Shown: positions 44,024 through 53,630, numbered from the stretch's first letter. The stretch: DNA of 64,000 nucleotides from Planctomycetota bacterium (GCA_020638795.1 JACKHW010000003.1:495649-559648); one strand, 5' to 3'. The notes: a model not told the origin generated them from the sequence alone. Translations and numbers: made by a program.

Positions 44024-45040
44024 TCACTTGAGTTCGACGCAGAGGCAACCGCCGAAGAACGCCGTACCGGTGGTCGTCGGGTTCGAGGACCACATGTAGG
44101 CCGCTTCCTTGGAGGCGGTCGACGTGTTGGTCGGCATCGTTGCGCTGCGACCGTCGCTCAGCGCCAACGGGAGCGGCGACTGCGTCGGGTCGAGCGACAG
44201 GATCTGCGTCACGAGCGTCGCACCTTGCGCGGACGCGATGTACGGGAAGCCGATGTAGCAGTAGGGCAAGCCACCGGACGCGTTGGTCGTCGTCAGATAG
44301 GCCATGATCGTCGGTATTGCGTAGAGGTTCGAGCACAGGCCGACGGAGAGGTTGCTTGCAGTGAAGTCGACGAGCAGCCAGGTCGGCGTACTCGCTTGGG
44401 TTCCGTTCGCGTTGACGCGGATACGCATGCCGCCGTGCGCCATGCCGGGGCCGTTGTTCTCGAGCACCATCGTGTGCGTGAACGAACCGCAGCCCGCACC
44501 CACGACCGAAGACGAACCGGAGAGCGGTCCCGTCCACTCGCGGTCGTTGACCGCCAAGCCCGTATCCGACGGGTTGGTGTAGTAGACCGACCAGATCAAG
44601 TCACCGCGGACGTACGTGAACGGCTTCTGGAACTTCAGGACGAAGTCGAACGGTGCGGGCGAGCCCGCGCTCGTGGTCCAGTCGGGGAAGTTGATCGCGG
44701 TCTGGCTGAGGACGAGTGTCTTGTCCGGACCGTGCATCGTCGCGGTATCGCCAATGAAGTGCAGCAAGTTGCCGGTCGACAGCGTGACATCGGCATCGAG
44801 CGTGCGCTTGTTGCCGGCGGGGCTCGAGCCGTCACGGCGGAACGCGAGCTGCTGAATGACGCGGGGACGCGAGAGCGGGCCGATCCCGGTCAACGACCGA
44901 CCGGAACTACCCCAGTGATAGAAGACCTGGTTGCCTTCGACGGTATCCATGCCGATCGGCATCGTGTTGCTCGTCGTCTGAGCATGGATGGAGGCAGCGA
45001 ACGCCAGCAGGGACGCGGCAGTCAAGGAGAGAACGCGCAT
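44024..45040 (-). CDS. Exported protein of unknown function (338 aa)
   Basis: A clear signal peptide ('SLTAASLLAFAASIHAQ') precedes a beta-rich, Thr/Ser/Gly-rich protein with few charges. Cysteines occur in 'GAGCGSFTHTM', 'VGLCSNLY', 'LPYCYIGF' and at the end 'FFGGCLCVELK', so disulfides are likely. Parts ('VLKFQKPFTYVRGDLIWSVY') resemble the jellyroll-like modules of other exported proteins of this organism, but I cannot name a family. It stands alone, about 190 bp from the next gene. Confidence 0.75.
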   Translation of the reverse strand: MRVLSLTAASLLAFAASIHAQTTSNTMPIGMDTVEGNQVFYHWGSSGRSLTGIGPLSRPRVIQQLAFRRDGSSPAGNKRTLDADVTLSTGNLLHFIGDTATMHGPDKTLVLSQTAINFPDWTTSAGSPAPFDFVLKFQKPFTYVRGDLIWSVYYTNPSDTGLAVNDREWTGPLSGSSSVVGAGCGSFTHTMVLENNGPGMAHGGMRIRVNANGTQASTPTWLLVDFTASNLSVGLCSNLYAIPTIMAYLTTTNASGGLPYCYIGFPYIASAQGATLVTQILSLDPTQSPLPLALSDGRSATMPTNTSTASKEAAYMWSSNPTTTGTAFFGGCLCVELK

Positions 45041-45231
45041 GTTTTTCTTCCAAACGGAGGGAGATGGGAACTCGTCCCTGCAGCACAGACGCCACGGGGA
45101 CTTCCGTGCTGTAGTCTACTTCTGACGGCTAGTTTCCGTCTGCAACAGGCTGAGCAATGCGCGCTCGAATCCGATTCGCATTCCCTTAAGGACTCTCGAC
45201 AGGGCGTCCGCGCCATCCGGACGCACCATCC

Positions 45232-46470
45232 TCAACGCTGCTCCAACGACGTCGTGGGCCCGGCACGGAGCCCGTCGCCGAGAAACCTGCCGCTTTGGAG
45301 CACCGGCAGCAGAGCATCGCGACGACTCGCTCGCAACGAGGCCTCGACGGGTTCGCCTCCGCGGTTCTCCTTCGTGCCATAGAGCGACGCGTAGGAATAG
45401 AGAGCGAAACCCTGCAATCCCTCGTCGCGGACCGCCTTGATCTGGCGCAACGTCTGCGCCGGGTTGTCATGTTTGTAGACGCCGATCCCAACGATGATCG
45501 GGCGATCCGTCGTCGCGTGCTGGACCGCGATGCGCTCGCGAAACTCTCCGTCATCCGCGCTGTAGGTCATCGGGAACACAGCGTCCACGTAGCCACTCGC
45601 GAGCCATGTCGGCCAATCCTGGAGGACGGCACTCGCTTTCGCAGGCGTCGGGAAGACCGCCGCCGAAACGACGGCACGACGGCGAACGCTTCCGACACGT
45701 CGCCGAACCTCGCGCACGAGTTCGGTCACTTGGCTCGATCGCCATGCGTTCCAAGAAGCACGATCGTCGTCCGGGTTCTTGCCCGTGGCTTCGCGGAAGT
45801 ACTCGAGCGTGCGATTGTCGTAGGGATAGTCGAGCGGAGCACCACCGGAGGTCTTCTTGCCTTCTCTAGACACCTCACCGGCTTCGGGCATACGGCAGTA
45901 GTCGAGATGGATCCCGTCGACTTCGTAGTTCTGCGCGACTTCTTCACAGATCCGCGCCACGTGCTCTCGCACTTCTGGCAAGCACGGATTCAGCCAAACG
46001 TACGCGGGTGCACCGGAGACGAGCAACGGCTGGCGATCGTGGTACTGATCGACGAGGAACCAATCCGGATGCGTGTTGTAGAGCTGCCACTCGCTCGCGG
46101 GCGCCGATGTCCCCCGCCAGCCTGGGAGTGCGTTGATCCATGCGTGCAGCCGAATTCCTTGATTGCGTGCCTCGTCGCATGCGACGGCGAGCGGGTCGAA
46201 GCCGGGGCGGCGAAACGAGAACTGCTCGAGCCACGGTTCGATGCGCGACTCGAACGCGACGGTTCCGTTGCCGCGGATTTGGAACAAGATCGTGTCGAAT
46301 CCACTGCGCGCACAATTGCGGACGAGCTCGCGAACGTCGCCCTCGGTACCGTAGTCGTACCGAGTCACCCAGACGGCTTGATGGATGTCGTGAGCACTCT
46401 TCGGCAAGAAGCTGCACGACGTCAATGCGAGGAGAGCAGCGACACAGGACGACGAAGCGTATCGAGGCAT
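45232..46470 (-). CDS. GHL10-type (DUF187) glycosyl hydrolase-like lipoprotein (412 aa)
   Basis: A lipoprotein signal with lipobox 'LLALTSC' starts at the ATG at 46470. The TIM-barrel family GHL10 is recognised by 'AVWVTRYDYGTEGDVRELV', 'GFDTILFQIRGNG', 'GIRLHAWINALPG', 'VWLNPCLPEVREHV' and 'YEVDGIHLDYCRMP', where the Asp in 'DGIHLDY' is a likely catalytic residue. The late motif is 'YVDAVFPMTYSADD'. Members act on bacterial cell-wall or related glycans, and the substrate here is unproven. It lies 40 bp after the NagZ-like gene in the transporter operon. Confidence 0.9.
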   Translation of the reverse strand: MPRYASSSCVAALLALTSCSFLPKSAHDIHQAVWVTRYDYGTEGDVRELVRNCARSGFDTILFQIRGNGTVAFESRIEPWLEQFSFRRPGFDPLAVACDEARNQGIRLHAWINALPGWRGTSAPASEWQLYNTHPDWFLVDQYHDRQPLLVSGAPAYVWLNPCLPEVREHVARICEEVAQNYEVDGIHLDYCRMPEAGEVSREGKKTSGGAPLDYPYDNRTLEYFREATGKNPDDDRASWNAWRSSQVTELVREVRRRVGSVRRRAVVSAAVFPTPAKASAVLQDWPTWLASGYVDAVFPMTYSADDGEFRERIAVQHATTDRPIIVGIGVYKHDNPAQTLRQIKAVRDEGLQGFALYSYASLYGTKENRGGEPVEASLRASRRDALLPVLQSGRFLGDGLRAGPTTSLEQR

Positions 46471-46510
46471 CGGTTTCGTTCGACGATAGGAGAATGTCAG
46501 TTCGGTACTT

Positions 46511-48109
46511 TCAGTTCGGCACTGGCCGAATCGGTGCTGGCATGCGGCCTCGCGCATGGAAGGCGCCCAAGAGACCCTTGGCGAGCGCTTCGATGTGTGC
46601 AACGCGGTAGCCGTAGTTCGTCACCGCCGTGACCGTAGCGGGAACGAGTGCCTGATCGAAGGGATTCCGCAAGTGCACGACGACGAGACGCTCGGGGACG
46701 GCAGCGCACACGGCCTCCAGCAATCCGCGCATCGGCTCCGAGAAACTCGCGTTCCACGACAGCAGCACGACTCTCGTGAAGTCGCTCGCACCTTCGAGCA
46801 AGCGTTCGCGCGTCGCGTGCGGCTGTCGCCCGAGCGTCCCGAGGTCGAAATCGCGCACGACGGGCGACCGCGCGCCCGCGGACTCGAAGGCTCCGAAGAC
46901 GAGTCCGCTCCAATCGCGGTCCGCGACTTCCTCGACACCCACGACGGCGTGCGGTCGCGCCGCGAGCAGGAGGACTCGGTCGTTCGCGCCGATCGGCAGG
47001 AGCCCACCCGGATCTGCGAGAACCGTGAACGCGCGCTCCGCGACCATCCGCGCTATGTGCGCACCGGCGTCCAGATCGAGGCCAAGCGGTCCCGATGATG
47101 TCGTGGACGAGGGCGACGTCGAGACTCCACGCGCGGAGTGTCTCGCGATCCGCGCGCATGCGCGCGCGTGGGACTCCGCGTCGAGTCGACCATCGGTCAC
47201 AGCCGCGTCGAGCAGACGAGCGGCTTCTCGCTGCCGGTCCGGACGATGACACACGGGCAGGACATCGTGCCCGGCGACCGCCGCTCCGAGCGCGGCTTCG
47301 GCAACCGACCCGTGCTTCTCGATGGCACCCATCTCGAGATCATCCGCGATGACGAGGCCGTCGAAAGCCAACTCCGCACGCAAGAAATCGTTCACGACGC
47401 GCCGCGACAACGTCGCCGGCAAGTCCGGGTCCAGACCGCGGACGAGGACGTGCGTCGTCATCACGCACGGATCGCAGTCTTCGAGTCGCGCGAACGCGTC
47501 CTCGAAGATACGCACGTGCGGCTCGCGAAACTCGGAGAGTTCGAGTTCGAGGACGGGCAGGTCGAGATGGGCATCGACCGATGCCGCGCCCTTGCCAGGA
47601 AAGTGCTTCAGGCAACACGACACGCCGGACTCTGCGTGTCCACGCACGAACGCCTCGGCGAGGTCGGTGGCGAGCGAGCGATCGGCGCCGAACGACCGAA
47701 TGCCGATCCCTGGGTTGAGGGGATTGGTCTGCAGATCGACGACCGGCGCGAGGTTGAGGTCGAATCCGATCGCGGCCAGTTCGCGCCCCGATGCCCTCCC
47801 CACTTCGAGCGCGAGCTGCGGTTCCGCAGCGGCGCCGAGCGCCATGTTGCCAGGAAACACCGTCGCCCCGCGCGTCAATCGGACCACGGCCCCACCCTCC
47901 TGGTCGACGGCGACGAGCAGCGGCCACGGCACGCTCGCACGCAACTCGAGGATGAGGTCCTTGCATTGTTCGGCGCACGTGATGTTGCGCGCGAAGAGGA
48001 TCACGCAGCGCGCGCCGGTTTCTGCGAGCAGGTCGTGGAAGGCCGAGCCGACGGAGTAGCCCTCGAACCCGAGCATCAGTCTCGAGCCACCACCGGGTGT
48101 CGTCGTCAT
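46511..48109 (-). CDS. GH3 family beta-N-acetylhexosaminidase, NagZ-like (532 aa)
   Basis: The GH3 N-domain has 'LLVAVDQEGGAVVRLTRG', 'SFGADRSLATDLAEAFVRG', the NagZ loop 'CLKHFPGKGAASVDAHLDLP' with its catalytic His-Asp dyad, 'PCVMTTHVLV' and the nucleophile Asp in 'DGLVIADDLEMGAI'. NagZ removes N-acetylglucosamine from muropeptides or glycans. The protein is longer than E. coli NagZ (341 aa) because a second alpha/beta domain of about 170 residues follows, as in Bacillus-type NagZ. No signal peptide is seen, so it is probably cytoplasmic. The start ATG overlaps the transporter stop (ATGA). A much longer frame upstream is a shadow of the transporter. Confidence 0.92.
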   Translation of the reverse strand: MTTTPGGGSRLMLGFEGYSVGSAFHDLLAETGARCVILFARNITCAEQCKDLILELRASVPWPLLVAVDQEGGAVVRLTRGATVFPGNMALGAAAEPQLALEVGRASGRELAAIGFDLNLAPVVDLQTNPLNPGIGIRSFGADRSLATDLAEAFVRGHAESGVSCCLKHFPGKGAASVDAHLDLPVLELELSEFREPHVRIFEDAFARLEDCDPCVMTTHVLVRGLDPDLPATLSRRVVNDFLRAELAFDGLVIADDLEMGAIEKHGSVAEAALGAAVAGHDVLPVCHRPDRQREAARLLDAAVTDGRLDAESHARACARIARHSARGVSTSPSSTTSSGPLGLDLDAGAHIARMVAERAFTVLADPGGLLPIGANDRVLLLAARPHAVVGVEEVADRDWSGLVFGAFESAGARSPVVRDFDLGTLGRQPHATRERLLEGASDFTRVVLLSWNASFSEPMRGLLEAVCAAVPERLVVVHLRNPFDQALVPATVTAVTNYGYRVAHIEALAKGLLGAFHARGRMPAPIRPVPN

Positions 48110-49674
48110 GCGCGGCGCTCCTCGTGCCGACGTGCGACGAACAGAGTCGCGATACCGAACGAGATCGCGCACCCGATCGGCGGATTCCAGACCCAGCCCC
48201 AGGGCACCGTCGCGCCTTCGATGGACCAGAGCGCGGACGCGAGTTCGGGCCAGAACTTGACACCGAGGAGCACGCCGATCGCGACGAGGAGAGCCAACGC
48301 GTTCCCGAGATCGCTGCCTCGTTTCGTCAAGACGCCGACGAGGAACACGCCGAGCAATGGCGGGAAGATCCACGTGAGGACTTCGAGCCCGAGCTTGAGC
48401 ACTCCGAAGCCGCTGCCAGCCGTCCCGCGGCCTTCGAGCGAGAACACGAGCATCGCCACACCGATGAGCAGCGCGCCGAAGACGATCGAAAAGACGCGAC
48501 CGGCGCCCATGTAGTGCGCTTCGCTGCGGTGTTTGGCGAAGTAGGGTCGATACACGTTGTTGACGGCAGTCGAGCTCAGGGCCGCGACCGCCGAATCGAG
48601 GCTCGACATCGCGGCGGCGAACAGGCCGGCGAGGATCAGACCCTTGAACCCCGCGGGGAGGTTGCTGAGGATCCAGAAGGGGAAGATGTAGTCCTTGCCC
48701 TTGCCGGCAGGCAGGTCGTGTTGGGCTTCGAGTAGCTGTTGCTGCGCGGCGACGGCCTCTGCGCTTCCGAAGTTCGCATACAACAGCGACCCGATCGCCA
48801 AGAAAAGGAACACGATCGGAACGTTGAGTGCCGCGCTGACCCAGAGACTGCCTTGTCCACCGCGCTGATCCCGACACGTGAGCGATCGCTGGATCATGTC
48901 CTGGTCGGTCCCGTGCGTGGCCATCGTCAAGAAGAGCACACCGATCACGCCGCCGATCAACGTGAAGCTGTCGTTCCACGCGAACCACGTCTCGTCGCCG
49001 TCGCGACGAAAGCCCCAGTCGAGCCACTGCAGCTTGCCATCGGCGCGCAGGATCTCGTAGGCATTGTCGGGAGCCTTCTCCCACAAGAACCACAGCGCGA
49101 CGGCACCGCCGACGAACAACAAGAGTCCCTGGAGCACGTCCGTCCAGATGACCGACCGGATTCCGCCCGCGAGCGTATAGGCAACCGCCACCGCGGCGAT
49201 CGCGACGATCACGAGCGAATAGTCCGCCGATGGGACGAGAATCGTGAACGCGATCGCGGCCCCATAGAGACGCACACCGCTGCCGAGGCTCCGCCCGACC
49301 ATGAACAGCACGGTCGCGAGGTTCTTCGAGACCGGTCCGAAACGCTGCTCGAGGTACTCGTAGACCGTATACACCCGCGCCTTGTAGTAGGCGGGTATGA
49401 GCACGCCGGCGACGACGAAGCGCGCGAGCACCGAACCGATCGCGAGTTGGATGTAGGTCCACGTGCCGAACAGCGATTGCGTCGGAGCACCGAGGAACGT
49501 GAGTGCACTCGTCTCCGTCGCGATGATCGACAGCCCTGCAGCCCAGAAGGGGATCCGTCGACTCCCGAGGAAGTAATCCTCGCCACTGTGTTGACCTCGA
49601 CTCGCGAGAAGACCGATGCACGCGACGACGAGCAGGTAGGCGGCGAGGACGAGGTAGTCGAGGCCTTCGAGCAT
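48106..49674 (-). CDS. Sodium:solute symporter family transporter (522 aa)
   Basis: The SSS (SLC5-like) pattern is visible: 'EDYFLGSRRIPFWAAGLSI', 'TSALTFLGAPTQSLFGTW', 'YTVYEYLEQRFG', 'TLAGGIRSVIWTDVLQGLLL' and 'ATHGTDQDMIQRSLTCRD', with about 13 hydrophobic segments. The family imports sugars, sialic acid, amino acids or similar solutes with Na+. With NagZ-like and GHL10 genes in the same operon, an amino-sugar or glycan fragment is a reasonable guess. The ATG at 49674 is the natural start; a longer frame runs antisense to the divergent gene. Confidence 0.93.
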   Translation of the reverse strand: MLEGLDYLVLAAYLLVVACIGLLASRGQHSGEDYFLGSRRIPFWAAGLSIIATETSALTFLGAPTQSLFGTWTYIQLAIGSVLARFVVAGVLIPAYYKARVYTVYEYLEQRFGPVSKNLATVLFMVGRSLGSGVRLYGAAIAFTILVPSADYSLVIVAIAAVAVAYTLAGGIRSVIWTDVLQGLLLFVGGAVALWFLWEKAPDNAYEILRADGKLQWLDWGFRRDGDETWFAWNDSFTLIGGVIGVLFLTMATHGTDQDMIQRSLTCRDQRGGQGSLWVSAALNVPIVFLFLAIGSLLYANFGSAEAVAAQQQLLEAQHDLPAGKGKDYIFPFWILSNLPAGFKGLILAGLFAAAMSSLDSAVAALSSTAVNNVYRPYFAKHRSEAHYMGAGRVFSIVFGALLIGVAMLVFSLEGRGTAGSGFGVLKLGLEVLTWIFPPLLGVFLVGVLTKRGSDLGNALALLVAIGVLLGVKFWPELASALWSIEGATVPWGWVWNPPIGCAISFGIATLFVARRHEERRA

Positions 49675-49752
49675 CGAGTGCGAGCATAGCAGCGCGGGTG
49701 CACAGAAACTCGCGTGCGCCCACGTGCGGCCACCCGCTGGTATCGTGGGTGC

Positions 49753-50625
49753 ATGTCCTCGGATCGTACTTCGCTCCTCCTCGTCGGGACCGTCATCTCG
49801 ATCTTCTGTGGCCCCATCGGTGCACGTGCACAGGAAAGCAGCTCTTCGCAGGACACGAACGCGGCGCAGCAGGAGACGGTCGAGACGAGAGTCGGGAGAG
49901 TTCGCGTCATCGACGCGAAGGAAGCGCGCCCCCTCGTCAAAACCATGCTCTCCACGACCATTCCGAGACGTCGAGGGAAGAAACCCGCCCCGATGTTGAT
50001 CGGCGCGGCGGTGACGGACGAGCAAGTAGCGAGCATCGTGGCACTCGCGCGGGTGCAACACGCGTCGATCCCTGCCGCGTTGCGACGCGTGCTCTTCGAG
50101 ACCAAAGAAGAGGCGCTGCGCGTGCGCGCTGCCGAAGCCTTGCTCGCCCAGGAAGGCAAGAAAGCCCTTCCGGTGGCCCTCGACGCGCTCGACGAGTCCG
50201 AGTTACGCAAGAGCGGTCCCGTGACCGCGATGCTCGTGCGCTGCGCGAGTGCCCACGATGCCCCCGCAAAGTCCTGGGCGAAGATCTATGGGATGTTCGT
50301 CGACCTCGAGCCGGACGCACAGAACGAGATGCTCGATCACGTGGCGAATGCGAGGGACTGGAACGCGATCGAACTCTTGCTCCAGAACATCGACGCGCCA
50401 GCGCCGAAGGACGTGGAGGCCGCGAACAACCCACCTGCTTCGTATTGGAAGCGGCGCTGGGAACAATGGCGCGCGTTCGGCCCCAAGTTGCAATCCGCGC
50501 TGCGAGCTTTGCTCGGCAAGGGCTTCGAATCGGAGAAAGAAGCCCGAGCCTACATCGAGTCGAAGGGCGGTATCGACGCCCTTCGAAAGCTCAGCGATCC
50601 CGAATCGTCACGCAGTCGACGTTGA
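49753..50625 (+). CDS. Exported helical protein of unknown function (290 aa)
   Basis: A signal peptide ('LLLVGTVISIFCGPIGARAQ') is followed by a Ser/Gln-rich linker and an alpha-helical body with loosely HEAT-like stretches ('ETKEEALRVRAAEALLAQEG', 'ALPVALDALDESELRKS'). No catalytic motif is seen. It is divergent from the transporter gene (78 bp) and its 3' end overlaps the convergent gene by 35 bp. The ATG at 49753 gives the signal peptide at the N-terminus; an upstream ATG at 49714 adds 13 residues. Confidence 0.7.
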   Translation: MSSDRTSLLLVGTVISIFCGPIGARAQESSSSQDTNAAQQETVETRVGRVRVIDAKEARPLVKTMLSTTIPRRRGKKPAPMLIGAAVTDEQVASIVALARVQHASIPAALRRVLFETKEEALRVRAAEALLAQEGKKALPVALDALDESELRKSGPVTAMLVRCASAHDAPAKSWAKIYGMFVDLEPDAQNEMLDHVANARDWNAIELLLQNIDAPAPKDVEAANNPPASYWKRRWEQWRAFGPKLQSALRALLGKGFESEKEARAYIESKGGIDALRKLSDPESSRSRR

Positions 50626-51253
50626 GGACCTTCGCGTCGATCGCGTTGTTGGCGAGCGCGATGTAGAGACCCTGAATCATCACGAACGCGCCGACGAGTG
50701 CTTTGTCATTGGGGATCTTGATGATCGCCAGCGTGAAGCCGAGGAGCGCGACGTCGTTCTGGATATAGACCATCGTCGCCGGATCGCTCTGGATGAGACC
50801 GAACTCACCAAGCGGCAAGAAGCCCGGCTTTCCCGCGAAGATCGCCGGAACGATCGCGAGGAGAGGTGCAGTCTGTCGAATCGAAATCGTGTCGCCGATG
50901 CGGTTCTGACCGCCAAGGAAGGGCGACATGCGGACCGAGTACTTGGCCGCGGCGATCTTGTCGACCCGCAGGGTCGGGCAGGTCGCGATTTGGATGGCGA
51001 CCTCCATATCGCAGGTTTGTCCCTCGAACGAGCCGAGGTCGACGCCCGTCCCCGCGACGAGATGGATGTCCGTGCATGCGATTTTGTGCGTCGCGGACGG
51101 CGAGCAGGTCGAGGGTTGGGGCAGCTTCTCGACCTTGCCGGTCGCGAGTTGCGTGAGCTGTGCAGAGGCGGAGACGGCGAGCGCGAGCGACGCAGCGACG
51201 GCTGTGAGCTTGCGAACGAGAGACGACAGGCTGATGGGGAACGCTTGCGACAT
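50591..51253 (-). CDS. Small exported protein of unknown function (220 aa)
   Basis: The signal peptide is 'LTAVAASLALAVSASAQ'. The rest is beta-rich, with cysteines in 'PSTCSPSATHKIACTDIH', 'GQTCDMEV' and 'IATCPTLRV'. The C-terminal part ('IIKIPNDKALVGAFVMIQGL') matches the core of the shared C-terminal module of this organism's exported proteins. It overlaps the end of the convergent gene by 35 bp. No function can be given. Confidence 0.75.
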   Translation of the reverse strand: MSQAFPISLSSLVRKLTAVAASLALAVSASAQLTQLATGKVEKLPQPSTCSPSATHKIACTDIHLVAGTGVDLGSFEGQTCDMEVAIQIATCPTLRVDKIAAAKYSVRMSPFLGGQNRIGDTISIRQTAPLLAIVPAIFAGKPGFLPLGEFGLIQSDPATMVYIQNDVALLGFTLAIIKIPNDKALVGAFVMIQGLYIALANNAIDAKVLNVDCVTIRDR

Positions 51254-51509
51254 CGAAATCAGGATCCGGATCCAGTTCTAGGGAAGGCCGGCTACGACGG
51301 ACGCGCCGACCGAGGCAGTATTGGCGAATCGGGCTCGCTCGGGGATGGTAGTTTCGCAGATCCTTCCCATCCGTGCCCGCCGAAGCGTGGCCCTATCGTC
51401 CGGATCTGCAACCGGGTCCATGCGCGAGCCGAACGCTCACCCATGGACCCGGTGTCCTGAAGGCGGTGCCAGGACCGTTCGGCCTGGCGATCGAATCACG
51501 AAAGCTCGG

Positions 51510-53630
51510 TCACTGATCCGCGCCCGCTCCCGGATCGACGCGCAGGTCGCGCATCAGCTTGGCACGCAAGCCGGGCAGGATGGGAGCGCGCCCCAGCGCC
51601 GTGATCGCCGCCGTCTTGCAAGCCTGGTCTTCACCCTTCGCGATCGCACTGAGTGCATCGATCGCCGCCTGATCGGCGATGCCGGCCCGCGACATGATGT
51701 GACCGAGTGCATCGCAAGCGGCCTTGCAGACGCTCGGTTCGCTCTTGCGCGCTTCGAGGATCGACACGATGCCCGCGAGTTGCTGGGCACCGCCGGCGTT
51801 CGCGAGGGCTTCGAGCGATGCGACGGCGACGGCTTCCTTGAGGCCCGCGGCCTCGATCAGCTGCGCCGAAGCGTCGGCGACGGGGTAGACCTTCGGGTCG
51901 AGCTTCGAGATCGCGTCCGCGGCCTTCGCTGCAACCTGGTCCGCTTCGTCGTTCCGCAAAGGCACGCCGTCGAGCACGGTGTCGACCGCTGCCCGCAGGC
52001 CTTCGACGCTCAGGCCACCTTCGATGTAGCCATTGATCTTGTCGCCCCAGGTCTGTTCGGCGGCAGCCTTGTCCTTCGTGATGAGGACGACCTTGGTGTT
52101 CGCGAAGCGCTCGGGACGCTTCGCCATCCAGCGGAGGACGTCATCGACGAGGAGATTCTCGAGCTTCTCTTCGAGCACGAGGACGTCTGGTGGGAAGCGC
52201 GTCAGCATCGGCAACTCGGTCAGCGCGCTCTTCGAGGCCTCGACGACGAGTCCCTTCGCACCGCTGCTCGCGTTGCGCGCGATCCCGTCGGCGGCATCGC
52301 TCGAGTCGATGACCTGGACGATGCGACGGCTCTGCTCACGCACGGCGTCGCCGAGCGCGGCGATGACTTCTTGGCGCTTCTGGGGCTCGAGCTTCGCCCC
52401 CATCGAGCTCAGCGCGATCGCCGCGCCGTAGCGCAGGCGCTTGTCGTTGCTCTCGAGACTCTCGAGGAGCGGCGAGCCCTGGAGGTCGCTCGGATCCTCG
52501 ACCTTGGCGAGGACGTCGAGTGCTTCTTTCGCCGCGGGTACGAGACCGTCGGAGACGTTGGCGGCGTAGGCCGCACGCACGACTGCGGGCCCGGCCGCGA
52601 ACATGGCGTCGTCGATCTGCGGCAGTTTTGCTGCGACGCCGGCGAGCGCCTCGTCACCGTCCGCACTGGCAACGACGGCCTTGATCGCCGAGTAGGCGCG
52701 CGTCAGCGCGACGACAGCGGCCTCGCTCTGCGGATCGACGTCCAGTGCGCGATACGCGAAGTCCTTCGAGAGCTCGTACGGGAAGATCGCCGCCGGAACA
52801 TCGCGCGGGACGAGCTTGCCTTCTTGCCAGCTCCAGAGCACGGGGCGGATGTCACCGTCGCGCAGCTGGCTGTTCTTGCCCGTCAGGTAGCCCTCGCACT
52901 GCGAGAGGTAGGTGTCGACGGCCGAGGCATCGGCCGAACCGCCGAGCTTCGCAACGGCACGTGCTGCGACTTCGCGCACGGCTGCGTCCTCGTCGTTCGC
53001 CGCGAGTGCGAGGAGTGCAGGCAAGGCGCGGGTGTCTTCGATGTAGAGCAGGGCCGCTGCAGCGTTGCGACGAAGCAGCGCGCTCTCACTCTGGAGAACC
53101 GCCAGGAGGGGCAGAGTCGCCGCGCGACCGATCCGGTCGAGCGCGAGGATGGCGTAGCTCTGTTCGGCGTCGTTGTCGGCGTTGCCGAGCGCGTCGACGA
53201 GGAACGGCACCGCATATTCACCGTGCTTCGACATCAGCTCGGCATTGGCCGCGCTGCGCTCGTTGTAGTCTGCCGAGAGCGACTTCTTCACGAGGGCTTG
53301 GATCGCGTCGGCGTCCGCGCTCATGCGCTGACGCTCGAGCTGAGCGAGCCGCAGGAAGTGCGTCGCGATGTTGGCGAACTCGTCCTTCTCCATCATCGCG
53401 GCCCAGACTCGGCTCTGCGTGTCCTTCCAGAGCTGGTAGGCCTCTTCGTTGGACGGGTTGGCGCTGACGGCCTCGCGGAACTTGACCAGCGCTTCCTCAT
53501 TCTGGTTGAGTCGAAGAAGACGAACGCCTTCTTGGAACGCTTCCTTGGCGTCCTGAGCGAGGAGGGAAGTAGCGCTGAAAAGCAGCGACGTCGAGAAGAC
53601 GAGGAGGCTTCTGCCGAAACCGTGGACCAT
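51510..53630 (-). CDS. Large exported TPR/HEAT-repeat protein with an internal receiver-like domain (706 aa)
   Basis: The signal peptide ends at 'LLFSATSLLAQ'. A TPR-like pair ('EALVKFREAVSANPSNEEAY') leads into HEAT-type helical repeats (about 110-430: 'VPFLVDALGNADNDAEQSY', 'AALLYIEDTRALPALLALA'). Residues roughly 440-560 look like a response-regulator receiver fold ('IVQVIDSSDAADGIARNAS', 'PDVLVLEE', 'VVLITKD', 'INGYIEGGLSVEGLRAAV'). The phospho-acceptor Asp and the conserved Lys appear replaced. More helical repeats follow ('SVCKAACDALGHIMSRAG'). It is probably a protein-binding scaffold outside the cytoplasm. No operon partner is close. Confidence 0.8.
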   Translation of the reverse strand: MVHGFGRSLLVFSTSLLFSATSLLAQDAKEAFQEGVRLLRLNQNEEALVKFREAVSANPSNEEAYQLWKDTQSRVWAAMMEKDEFANIATHFLRLAQLERQRMSADADAIQALVKKSLSADYNERSAANAELMSKHGEYAVPFLVDALGNADNDAEQSYAILALDRIGRAATLPLLAVLQSESALLRRNAAAALLYIEDTRALPALLALAANDEDAAVREVAARAVAKLGGSADASAVDTYLSQCEGYLTGKNSQLRDGDIRPVLWSWQEGKLVPRDVPAAIFPYELSKDFAYRALDVDPQSEAAVVALTRAYSAIKAVVASADGDEALAGVAAKLPQIDDAMFAAGPAVVRAAYAANVSDGLVPAAKEALDVLAKVEDPSDLQGSPLLESLESNDKRLRYGAAIALSSMGAKLEPQKRQEVIAALGDAVREQSRRIVQVIDSSDAADGIARNASSGAKGLVVEASKSALTELPMLTRFPPDVLVLEEKLENLLVDDVLRWMAKRPERFANTKVVLITKDKAAAEQTWGDKINGYIEGGLSVEGLRAAVDTVLDGVPLRNDEADQVAAKAADAISKLDPKVYPVADASAQLIEAAGLKEAVAVASLEALANAGGAQQLAGIVSILEARKSEPSVCKAACDALGHIMSRAGIADQAAIDALSAIAKGEDQACKTAAITALGRAPILPGLRAKLMRDLRVDPGAGADQ

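Noticed and set aside
48110..49723. N-terminal extension of the NagZ-like frame by about 540 residues
   Set aside because: It overlaps the symporter gene in another frame. The ATG at 48109 overlaps the symporter stop and begins a normal GH3 protein.
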